12,615 nucleotides of DNA from Baffinella frigidus (lineage: Eukaryota > Cryptophyceae > Cryptomonadales > Baffinellaceae). A model generated the notes under the pieces. That model was not told where the DNA came from, searched no databases, and was given only the letters and a program-made list of their open reading frames with translations. Position 1 is the stretch's first letter; each line of letters begins with the position of its first letter. Location: NCBI GenBank assembly GCA_026770585.1, contig MU646650.1, positions 285,270-297,884 on the forward strand. Direction: 5' to 3'. Of the stretch, positions 5,783-11,621 are shown piece by piece. The translations under genes and the position numbers were made by a program.

Positions 5783-5892
5783 CTGAACCAGTTCCACATT
5801 TTGTGCTTATTAAGCATGTCTAACATAGCATTTTCACCCTAACACACCACAAATCAAGGCCCAACATAGCATAAAAAGTGGAACTGGTTCAG
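5783..5892. mobile_element. 110-bp foldback with ctgaaccagttccac ends
   Basis: ctgaaccagttccacatttt at 5783-5802 and its inverse at 5873-5892 match at 19 of 20 positions. It is short, AT-rich and non-coding. It could be a MITE or a simple foldback. No target duplication is seen. Confidence 0.5.
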
Positions 5893-5966
5893 TGATCGTG
5901 TGGAACTGATTCGGCGATCGATGTGGAACTGATCCAGTGATCCCAGGCGAACTGATTCAGTGATCC
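5877..5966. repeat. gtggaactgattcagtgatc minisatellite
   Basis: There are four copies of 20-24 bp with small changes. The first overlaps the right arm of the foldback at 5783-5892. From 5966 to 6107, gatactgatgatgggggcta..ttggcagg occurs twice (5969 and 6078), giving two acceptor-like edges. Confidence 0.8.
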
Positions 5967-6107
5967 AGATGATACTGATGGGGGGCTATTGGCAGGCGAT
6001 TTGATTCGCTTCAGGGCCCAGAAAGCCATCCAGGACTGAACGGTTTCGTGACGATGTTGGTCCAGTGATCCTTCTAGATGATACTGATGATGGGGGACTA
6101 TTGGCAG

Positions 6108-6200
6108 GCGGCGCCGATCCTGGAGAAGTATCTCGCGCAGTCGCAGCGACAGGGCTTCCAGGCCGAACACTATGAGGCCATCCGCCTCGCTGCCCCTCAG
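6108..6200 (+). CDS. Candidate exon AAPILEKYLAQ..EHYEAIRLAAP
   Basis: A CAG acceptor (ctattggCAG) ends at 6107. The frame runs AAPILEKYLAQSQRQ and then GFQAEHYEAIRLAAPQ to a donor-like GT at 6201 (cctcag|gtctca). It is 31 codons, with G/C at nearly every third position and no stops, which is good evidence of coding. The composition suggests alpha helix. The second half (15 codons from GFQ at 6153) is duplicated at 6255. The protein family is not recognised. Confidence 0.5.
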
Positions 6201-6254
6201 GTCTCACGGGGTCTCCGGGGGGGGGTTTGCTTCCAACCACACATGTTGCACCAG

Positions 6255-6308
6255 GGGTTTCAGATCGAGCACTATGAGGCTATCCGCCTCGCTGCCCCTC
6301 ACCCTTAA
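6255..6308 (+). pseudogene. Duplicate of the GFQ-EHYEAIRLAAP exon part
   Basis: After caccCAG-like tgcaCCAG, the frame reads GFQIEHYEAIRLAAPHP and stops with TAA at 6306-6308. Fourteen of the first 15 codons encode the same residues as 6153-6197. It could be an alternative terminal exon or a dead copy. Confidence 0.45.
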
Positions 6309-6356
6309 CACCAAACCGTGCTGGCGGGCAAGCTCCTGCGAACACGCACAAGTGTA

Positions 6357-6473
6357 CAAGGGTACCTCGCTCATAAGCAAGCGCCACCCCCTAGGACCCT
6401 ACAGTAGGGCTATGCCTAGGGCCCTGTGGTAGTCCTAGGGGGGGGGCAGTTTCGTATGAGCGAGGAACCCCTG
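6357..6473. mobile_element. 117-bp foldback/MITE with CA(A/G)GGGT ends and TA flanks
   Basis: CAAGGGTACCTCGCTCATA at the left and its inverse at the right (TATGAGCGAGGAACCCCTG) match at 17 of 19 positions. An inner pair, ccccctaggac / gtcctaggggg, continues the fold. TA lies outside both ends (6355-6356, 6474-6475). The element is non-coding, and no empty site is visible in the window. Confidence 0.65.
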
Positions 6474-6600
6474 TAGCTCACCGGCAGCATCCATGTAGAC
6501 TAGCTGCCTGATGCAGCCTGGAATGTGGTCGCTAATGCTGCCTGGACTAGCACAACCTGTCTGCGCCTCCTCCCCTCGTGTTCTGACTGGCAGGCCCATT

Positions 6601-6672
6601 GGCAGAGAGAGAGAAGGAGAGAGCGAGAGAGCGAGAGAGAGAGCGGCATAGACAGACAGACAGAGCGAGAAG
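6601..6672. repeat. GA / GACA microsatellite
   Basis: (GA)n passes into (GACA)n. On the minus strand this is a pyrimidine tract. The text gggcctgc..gtcag appears on both of its sides (about 6580 and 6690). Confidence 0.9.
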
Positions 6673-6689
6673 AGTCGGGATAGGCTCTG

Positions 6690-7030
6690 ACAAGCAGGCC
6701 CTTCGGCAGTCCGCGAACTTGACGGGCACGCCACTCAACCTCTCGCCGCTCTTTATGGCCCTCGCATGGTACCCCCTCTCCAGAAACTCTGACGCTATCA
6801 CCAGAAACACGGGTATCCCATCCCTTGCTCCCAACTGTGCCAACAACCCTCAACCTCTCGCCGCTCTTCATGGCCCTCACATGGTATCCCATTTGCCACA
6901 CGTTGACTGTTGGTGACTCGGGCCAGGCAATGTTGGGAGGAAATGGCATGGTATCCCATCACTTGCTCCCAACCGTGACATCAACCCTCGACTCAACCTC
7001 TCTCCGCTCTGCATGGCACTCGCATGGTAT
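6690..7030 (-). pseudogene. Decayed triplicate resembling a family-28 glycosyltransferase N-terminus
   Basis: On the minus strand, three copies of a roughly 38-bp block encode YHxRAxKSGERL, written caacctct[cg]ccgctct on the plus strand at 6732, 6849 and 6991. The best copy reads PVFLVIASEFLERGYHARA, preceded by LGARDGI in that frame and VGTVGSKG in the next. Together these look like the known GT28/UGT80 start G(S/T)RGDVQPxLAxAxxLxxRGHxV with a one-base frame break. Copies 1 and 3 are frameshifted or truncated, and no C-terminal sugar-nucleotide motif is present, so it is non-functional as seen. The resemblance is judged by eye only. The repeat itself is certain; the family is tentative. Confidence 0.35.
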
Positions 7031-7185
7031 CGAACTTGACGCCGCGTAGAGTTTGGCGACTCGGGCCGGGAAGTTTTGGGGGGGGGTGGCTTCTGATCCC
7101 CCATGAACCCCTTTCGAAGGCTTTTGGCGTGGTTTCCCATCAATTGCACTGATCCGTGTTACCCTTTATCCGAATCAACTTCTGC

Positions 7186-7334
7186 CAGTGCGTTGCGTGC
7201 CTGTGAAAGTGCGTTGCGTGCCTGTGAAAGTGCGTTGCGTGCCTGTGAAAGTGCGTTGCGTGCCTACGAAAGTCCGTTGCGTGCTTCTGAACGTCCGTTG
7301 CGTTCCTGTGAAGCTGAAAGTCCGTTGCGTACCG
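7186..7334. repeat. 21-bp minisatellite, about 7 units
   Basis: GCGTTGCGTGCCTGTGAAA plus two bases forms the unit. The first units are near-perfect and later ones are diverged (cctacgaaa, cttctgaac). It continues after the duplicated unit at 7540-7583, with remnants at 7845-7882. The period is a multiple of three, so all frames stay open (ALRACES, RCVPVKV). This explains the ORFs without a gene. Confidence 0.9.
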
Positions 7335-7359
7335 TGGTTTCCCATCAATTGCACTGATC

Positions 7360-7511
7360 TCATCCTGGGTAGTATTTCTGAGAAATACGATCCTGGCAAC
7401 GAAAATTACTACACACCGGACATTTTCAGTCACGTCCGTGTAGTAATTTTCGTTGCAAATCGAATCGGAGATCCCCGAAATCGTATTTCTCAGAAATACT
7501 CGCCGGGATGA
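7360..7511. mobile_element. 152-bp foldback element with GATC flanks and in-window empty site
   Basis: tcatcctggg..agtatttctgagaaatacga at the left is inverted at the right (tcgtatttctcagaaatact to gggatga). An inner pair cgaaaattactacac / gtgtagtaattttcg continues the fold. GATC lies at 7356-7359 and 7512-7515. The unoccupied relative gcactgatccgtg at about 7147 aligns as gcactGATCcgtg. A 4-bp GATC duplication (or two-ended fit to a palindromic target) is therefore read directly. Confidence 0.8.
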
Positions 7512-7622
7512 GATCCGTGACACCCATCATCCGAATCAACTTCTGAAAGTCCGTTGCGTGCCTATGAAAGTGCGTTGCGTGCCTGGGTTAAGGGTTTAGG
7601 GTTCAGAGGGCGGGGCGCGCAC

Positions 7623-7753
7623 CACGTGAGGCCGTCCCGTGCGAAGTGGAGGTAGCCGAGCGCGCGCATGACCAGCATGGAGCCGTGCCGCGTTTCGAGG
7701 TCCGTGACATACCATGGCGCTAGGGCGTTCACGTCCGTCGGCAGCTTTGGCGC
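7623..7753 (-). CDS. Inverted copy of the 131-nt APKLPTDV exon
   Basis: On the minus strand, CAG (7756-7754) precedes a 131-nt open block. It begins APKLPTDVNALAPWYVTD and ends GYLHFARDGLT plus two bases, followed by GTGCGC. It has the same length and borders as the plus-strand copy at 8556-8686 and very few differences (for example A-P-W for A-L-W). Upstream on the minus strand is a (TC)n tract in the place of a polypyrimidine tract. Downstream the match continues through cgccccgccctctgaaccct and aaaccctt. Whether this copy or the plus-strand one is used is unknown. The protein family is not recognised. Confidence 0.5.
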
Positions 7754-7756
7754 CTG

Positions 7757-7791
7757 CCGTGAGAGAGAGAGAGAGAGCGTGAGAGCGAGTG

Positions 7792-7832
<41 letters not shown>
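7757..7832. repeat. GA microsatellite at the inverted exon's acceptor side
   Basis: (GA)n on the plus strand is (TC)n on the minus strand, ending four bases before the exon's CAG. Confidence 0.9.
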
Positions 7833-8099
7833 CATACCATAGCGCTGAAACTCCGGTGCGCGCCTGTGTCCGTTGCGTGCCTGGTTTTTGAACCGCTGAT
7901 CCCCCCCTCTCTGGTACCAGGCGGATTTCGGACGACTGGCTGTCCTTCGAACCGGTCTGCACTCTCAATCCCACACACTTTTGACACTGTTCTTCCAGCT
8001 CCTGACTCAGCTGTGGAGATCCAGACTATTTTTTTTTAGATCCAGGCTCTACTTTGAAGCTCAACACTCTACGTGCGGGCTCAACACGCAGCCCTTGTA

Positions 8100-8261
8100 G
8101 AGCGCTTGTGGGAAAACTTGGCCGATTTAACGAGAACTGTTTTCAGAAATCCAGAGCTTTTGTACCAGGACGTGACATGAAACTGGTCCATCTAAACGAT
8201 TCTGGTACAAATTCTGAAGACATTTCTCGTTGAATTCGGCCAAGTTTCCCCACAAGCGCTC
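8100..8261. mobile_element. 162-bp foldback/MITE with GAGCGCTTGTGGG ends and TA flanks
   Basis: gagcgcttgtgggaaaactt at the left pairs with aagtttccccacaagcgctc at the right. Pairing continues through ggccga..aacgagaa and ttcagaa..tttgtaccag for about 60-70 bp per arm. TA is immediately outside both ends (8098-8099, 8262-8263). The element is non-coding. Confidence 0.75.
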
Positions 8262-8385
8262 TACCATCAGCGCCTTGCGTGGCGGCTTCGGTTCTTTCAC
8301 TCTCAGCTTCTGATCAAAATGGTGTCTCTGCAGGCTCCAAAGGGGGGTGTCAGTCCCGAAATGCGTCGGCTGCTGAGTAAGCGTG

Positions 8386-8550
8386 GTCTCTCTCTCTCTA
8401 TCTATCTATCTATCTCTCTCTCTCTCTCTCTCTTTCTCTCTCGCTCGCTCGCTCTCGCTCTCGCTCTCTCTCGCTCGCTCGCTCGCTCTCTCTATCTCCC
8501 TCTTTCTCTTTCTCTCTCTCACACACACACACACGCTCTCTCTCTCTCAC
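8386..8550. repeat. TC/CT and AC microsatellite before an exon acceptor
   Basis: (TCTC), (TATC), (GCTC) and (AC) runs end in tctcacggCAG at the exon start. The arrangement mirrors the minus-strand copy. Confidence 0.95.
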
Positions 8551-8555
8551 GGCAG

Positions 8556-8686
8556 GCGCCAAAGCTGCCGACGGACGTGAACGCCCTAGCGCTATGGTAT
8601 GTCACGGACCTCGAAACGCGGCACGGCTCCATGCTGGTCATGCGTGCGCTCGGCTACCTCCACTTCGCAAGAGACGGTCTCACGTG
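8556..8686 (+). CDS. Candidate 131-nt exon APKLPTDV..FARDGLT
   Basis: A long pyrimidine tract and CAG end at 8555. The frame reads APKLPTDVNALALWYVTD, then LETRHGSMLVMRALGYLHFA and RDGLT, leaving two bases before GT (cacgtg|gtacgc) at 8687. Third positions are almost all G/C and there is no stop. The same 131 nt occurs inverted at 7623-7753, and the last 38 nt occur again at 8815-8852, 8967-8987 (partial) and 9094-9131. A homologue that has diverged at the protein level lies at 9210-9314. Composition suggests alpha-helical content. No known family is recognised. The intron that would follow begins with GTACGC and then telomere-like repeats, as after E1d. Confidence 0.55.
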
Positions 8687-8697
8687 GTACGCGCCCC

Positions 8698-8812
8698 GCC
8701 CTCTGAACCCTAAACCCTTAGCCCTAGACCCTGGACCCTGGACTTTGGACCCTGGACCCCAACCCCCCAAAATCTAAAACCGAAACCCGAAACCCTGAAC
8801 CCGAACACCGAA
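8698..8812. repeat. Telomere-like array (CCCTAAA, CCCTGGA, CCCGAAA variants)
   Basis: gaaccctaaacccttagccc is followed by accctggaccctgg and then cgaaacccgaaaccctgaac. The stretch 8747-8842, including the exon end after it, is repeated at 9027-9121. Confidence 0.85.
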
Positions 8813-8814
8813 AC

Positions 8815-8852
8815 CTCGGATACCTCCACTTCGCACGGGACGGCCTCACGTG
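8815..8852 (+). pseudogene. Partial exon copy LGYLHFARDGLT
   Basis: These are the last 12 codons plus two bases of the 131-nt exon, followed by GTACGC. The first part of the exon is missing and is replaced by a cccgaaa-type array, so no acceptor is evident. Confidence 0.6.
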
Positions 8853-8966
8853 GTACGCGCTGCCCCTCCCACACTGTGGACAACATGGTGACAATTGTGA
8901 CAGTGGTCTCGTGACTGGTTCTCAATCAGTGTGCATCTCTTGAAAAGAGAGGTAGGGTGTCACGTC

Positions 8967-8987
8967 CGCAAGAGACGGCCTCACGTG
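8967..8987 (+). pseudogene. Very short exon-end copy with donor
   Basis: cgcaagagacggcctcacgt plus g is followed by GTACGCGCCCCGCCC. It is again followed by an aaccct-type array. Confidence 0.55.
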
Positions 8988-8999
8988 GTACGCGCCCCG

Positions 9000-9093
9000 C
9001 CCCATGAACCCTCAACCCTAGACCCTAGACCCTGGACCCCAACCCCCAAAATCTAAAACCGAAACCCGAAACCCTGAACCCGAAAACCGAAAC
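9000..9093. repeat. Second copy of the telomere-like array
   Basis: It closely matches 8720-8814, down to aacccccaaaatctaaaacc and gaaaccctgaacccgaa. Confidence 0.85.
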
Positions 9094-9131
9094 CTCGGAT
9101 ACCTCCACTTCGCAAGAGATGGCCTCACCTG
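9094..9131 (+). pseudogene. Partial exon copy LGYLHFARDGLT with GTGTGT donor
   Basis: It has the same 12 codons plus two bases as 8815-8852, but ends cacctg|gtgtgt. The pyrimidine-rich 9132-9200 follows and could be an intron leading to the block at 9210. Confidence 0.55.
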
Positions 9132-9209
9132 GTGTGTCCTCCTTGTTCTTTGTCTTCTTATTTTTGTCTGCTTCGTCTTATTTGTTGCTGTATCGCGCCG
9201 CTCCTGCAT

Positions 9210-9314
9210 GGCAAGTTCCTTCCTGCTACGCAACCTACTCTGCGCCTCGCTCTCGAGTTACTGCGGGAAATGGATGTGATGCACGGGGCAATACTGGTCA
9301 TGAGAGCTCTCTAA
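9210..9314 (+). pseudogene. Diverged homologue of the 131-nt exon, interrupted
   Basis: The frame reads GKFLPATQPTLRLALELLRE and then MDVMHGAILVMRAL, with a stop (TAA) at 9312. Against the 131-nt exon, KLP, HG, (I/M)LVMRAL and the hydrophobic spacing are shared while most DNA positions differ. The expected continuation reappears at 9509-9547 as AGYLLFARDLAKW, so the exon is split by about 180 bp of unrelated DNA. It is inferred to be an old paralogous exon broken by an insertion. Confidence 0.45.
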
Positions 9315-9491
9315 TGCCAGAAGCTAACGGACCCCTTAAGGGGTCGGTTAACGTGGGCTTGCCAGCTCTAAAACGATCTTAAAAGCGATTTCAGGACTTT
9401 TAAAGCCCAATAATGTTTTCCATTATAAATTTTGTACCAAAGTTACTACTCCGTTAACGTAAGCTTTTTGCATGATCTCATGACCAGCATC
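9312..9491. mobile_element. Roughly 180-bp insertion inside the exon homologue
   Basis: GAGAGCTCTC lies at 9302-9311 and again at 9492-9501, bracketing DNA absent from the other exon copies. Inside are a 26-bp palindrome with one mismatch (9325-9350) and a direct pair tc(g/c)gttaacgt..gctt (9344, 9451). The origin is not clear. The repeated GAGAGCTCTC is itself palindromic, so it may or may not be a target duplication. Confidence 0.4.
9325..9350. repeat. 26-bp palindrome (one mismatch pair)
   Basis: taacggaccccttaaggggtcggtta pairs around CCTTAAGG, with one mismatch at 9329/9346. It could form a hairpin in RNA, but no T-run follows, so it is not called a terminator. Confidence 0.7.
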
Positions 9492-9508
9492 GAGAGCTCT
9501 CATGACCA

Positions 9509-9547
9509 GCGGGCTACCTCCTCTTTGCGAGGGACCTCGCGAAGTGG
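9509..9547 (+). pseudogene. Tail of the interrupted exon homologue
   Basis: AGYLLFARDLAKW aligns to LGYLHFARDGLTW over 13 residues in the corresponding frame. It lies just after the second GAGAGCTCTC. Confidence 0.45.
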
Positions 9548-9604
9548 AGCCTCGTGTGAAAGGTACTACACACTTCTTTTTTCCCCTTCACGTGTAAAAT
9601 AAAC

Positions 9605-9641
9605 CCTGTTAAAATAGTCACACTTCTAGCCTCGAGTGGAG
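9605..9641 (-). mobile_element. End of a CCACTCGAGGCT element
   Basis: ttaaaatagtcacacttcta and the following gcctcgagtgg are the inverse of the left end at 4433-4463. The rest of 9550-9700 shows weaker similarity to 4465-4525 (gtgtagta..ttcacac). Confidence 0.5.
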
Positions 9642-9699
9642 AAGGAGGGAAATCTATGAGAAGGTGTACTAACGGTTCGTCCCTTGCGGTGACGGTGAC

Positions 9700-9910
9700 G
9701 CACCTCACCTGGTGCGTTCTTCGTCTTTTATGTTTCGTTTTGTTTGGAACGCAATCTAGCTAGCCTAGATAGGTGCGTCACCTCACCTGGTGCGTGCTTC
9801 GTCTTTTATGTTTCGTCTTTTATGTTTCGCCTCACCTGGTGTGTGCTTCGTCTTTTATGTTTCGTTGTTTTTTTGTGACGCGCCGCCATTGAATGGTAAG
9901 TTCTTTTGAA
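9700..9910. repeat. Tandem copies of cctcacctggtg..cttcgtcttttatgtttcg
   Basis: Copies begin near 9703, 9779 and 9830. The last leads into gtgacgcgccgccattgaat and ggtaagttctttt, the counterpart of 9193-9220. The repeat therefore descends from the donor-side region at 9120-9220. The DGLTW codons are decayed here. Confidence 0.65.
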
Positions 9911-10480
9911 ACCAGAGATTCTGGAACCGGAGATGAAACCGATTACTACGAAACGTATGACTACATAACTTAACGATGGACCTGGTCTTCAATCTTAAGA
10001 CATTCAATTTAAATGCTCCGGAGTTCCCCGCATGCTCGAAAATTACTAAACAATTAATCAAATCAGCCACGTTCAGGGTTGGACGTGACACACGTGTAGT
10101 GAATTTTCATACATTCATGGGTCTCCCGAGCACATTTGAATGTCTGATGGGCTGAAATCGCTGCATGTATGATGGGCTGAAATCGCTGCATCTCCTGAAA
10201 AGAGATGGTGTCGCGTGTTGGAGCAGGTTCGAGTTGGCGGATATGCTCTCGTGCGACGACGACGCCCTTGATGAGGTGATGTTGGGGTAGGTTGTACTAT
10301 TGCTTGAAATTGCTGTGGTACAACCGTCCCCGCACCCCTCTCGATCACCCCACACTCCCATGGTACAATTCCTGCCCGGATTATCCACCTTCTCGGTACA
10401 GACGTGACGGCAATGGTTATTATCGAGACAAGAATCGAGAGCCAGCGAGCCAGACCAGAGTCAAGGGTTATCTAGGCTAG
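9911..10480. other. No supported gene; one short direct repeat
   Basis: gatgggctgaaatcgctgca occurs twice (10147 and 10169). tgcatctcctgaaaagaga near 10188 resembles 8931-8948. Short open frames here have no codon bias or recognisable content. Confidence 0.4.
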
Positions 10481-10490
10481 CTAGGTTGCT

Positions 10491-10577
10491 TTCCACTTCG
10501 GTTCCACGGGCGGTGCCAAGACCCAGCCCAAAGTCAACGGCTGCGGCCTGCCGAGAACGCCCCACATCAACCACCCC
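10491..10577 (+). CDS. Exon-like block FHFGSTGGAKTQ..PHINH
   Basis: The frame from 10491 reads FHFGSTGGAKTQPKVNGCG and then LPRTPHINH. Nearly every third base is G or C, while the other frames do not show this. It follows ctagctAG at 10477-10484, a possible acceptor. The frame continues into a C-rich tract and stops after 10690, so the exon probably ends before that. No family is recognised. Glycines and cysteine are prominent, but no metal-binding pattern is evident. Confidence 0.35.
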
Positions 10578-10639
10578 CCCACCCCCGCATGCACGCTCCC
10601 CCGTCCCTCTCCTGCCCTACTGGTCAAACATGACCCCAC

Positions 10640-10743
10640 TGGTCAAACATGGCGGCGGTGCCGCTCGCAAGGGCGGCGCGTGCTTGCTGTGTGATGCCTC
10701 TGGGGCCGCCTTGGCTGTCAAGGGCGGCTGGGGGGTTGGGTAG
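10640..10743 (+). CDS. Exon-like block KHGGGAARKGGACLLCDASG
   Basis: The block is open, with G/C-ending codons, from actggtcaaacatg to a TAG at 10741-10743: KHGGGAARKGGACLLCDASG, then AALAVKGGWGVG. One CxxC is present. The preceding actggtcaaacatg is a direct duplicate of 10620-10633. The block is glycine/alanine-rich and GC-rich, so composition alone could keep it open. Low certainty. Confidence 0.25.
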
Positions 10744-10843
10744 CGCTGCTATTGGTGGTGGGGCAGGGAGGCGAGGGTGGGATTGCAGGGGAGGGATAAG
10801 CTACCTCCTCCAGGCGCTTGCCTCAGCGCACATTTCAGTCCTC

Positions 10844-10969
10844 CCACGCCAGACTGGAGGAAGGGGAAAAATATTTTAAACCGTATGTGGGTACGGTATT
10901 GACTTTTGAAAATCATTGCCATTGAGGGAAAATTGACTGTTGGCAACCCCTTCGAAGACTCTGGCGTGG
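10844..10969 (+). mobile_element. 126-bp MITE, copy C
   Basis: The length is again exactly 126 bp, with perfect CCACGCCAGA / TCTGGCGTGG ends. It shares gacttttgaaaa, attgcc and the right subterminal block ending ccccttcgaagactctggcg with copies A and B, and has a diverged centre. Flanking dinucleotides are TC and CC, so no clean target duplication remains. Confidence 0.75.
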
Positions 10970-11000
10970 CCAGTGATCGCGAGCATCTGGGGACACACTA

Positions 11001-11183
11001 CTGGAAAGCCCCAGGGGAAGTCTCAAAAAGTAGCGGCAAGATTCTTGCCGCTACTTTGGAGCCATTTGCATCTCAAAAGGCAATTTCTGCCCTAAGGACG
11101 TGACCAAATTTCGTCAAAAGGTAACCTATAAAACTTGTAGTGTCGTGTCCACTAACATTGAGACTTCCCCTGGGGCTTTGCAG
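11001..11183. mobile_element. 183-bp foldback/MITE with CTGCAAAGCCCC ends and TA flanks
   Basis: ctggaaagccccaggggaag followed by tctcaa at the left and the inverse at the right match at all but one position over 26 bp. TA lies outside both ends (10999-11000, 11184-11185). It contains a second, internal perfect hairpin at 11027-11057. Confidence 0.75.
11027..11057. repeat. 31-nt perfect hairpin inside the foldback
   Basis: aaagtagcggcaaga and tcttgccgctacttt are exact inverse 15-mers around a single T. Confidence 0.9.
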
Positions 11184-11294
11184 TAGCAGTCCCGTGTAGG
11201 ATAGCGCCTGCCGCCCTAGCCACACAGCGGGCTACGAGGAGATTTTCGACCCAGATCGGGCCACCTTTCCGTTACCTTATCCGTAGGGACCCCC

Positions 11295-11495
11295 CTATGT
11301 CCCTACGGGTTGCCTACCGTAGGATCTGAGGGCATATCGCGTAGGGGTTATTCACGAAATCCCTTGGAAGTCCGCTGCGTGCATGCGGCAGAGGGTGCTT
11401 GCCGCGTGCTCCCACAGCGGACTTCGAAGATATTTTGAATAACCCTTAAGCGATAAGACCTACGACCCTACGGTAGGCAACCCGTAGGGGCATAG
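11295..11495. mobile_element. 201-bp foldback, CTATG(T/C)CCCTACGGG ends
   Basis: The outer 29-bp arms (ctatgtccctacgggttgcc and the following taccgtagg) match with one difference. Pairing continues inward through atatcgc..gggttattca and gaagtccgct to near-complete foldback. Pieces of the left half recur at 3541-3620 and 3907-4050 in the E2 units. TA occurs just inside both ends. The exact target duplication is uncertain. Confidence 0.7.
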
Positions 11496-11621
11496 ACCAG
11501 GACGTGTGGAGCCGTGTCCACATCTTTTTCACTAACACGATGGAACGATCCTCCTGGTTGAGAACCTGTGCTGCTGCAGTACCCGTGGTCGGTGTGCGGG
11601 GCTCATAACCGCCACGCGACG

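Larger units (their letters stand above)
7126..7545. repeat. Tandem duplication of a roughly 207-bp unit
   Basis: tttcccatcaattgcactga followed by TC occurs near 7132 and 7339. Both are followed, the second after an inserted element, by atccgaatcaacttctg and the 21-bp minisatellite. Confidence 0.8.

Noticed and set aside
7103-7357. Protein with ALRACES heptad repeats as a real coiled-coil gene
   Set aside because: The 21-bp period keeps all frames on both strands open. The frame has no start context or non-repeat domain.
7186-7583. CRISPR-like array of about 21-bp repeats
   Set aside because: Units are directly abutting, with no unique spacers, and drift gradually. This is an ordinary minisatellite in eukaryotic-looking DNA.
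9325-9350. Rho-independent terminator
   Set aside because: The palindrome has no following T-run, and the DNA looks eukaryotic.
10292-10480. Open frame with YYCLKLLWYN..DGNGYYRDKN
   Set aside because: It is short, has no third-position bias and no recognisable domain or splice borders.
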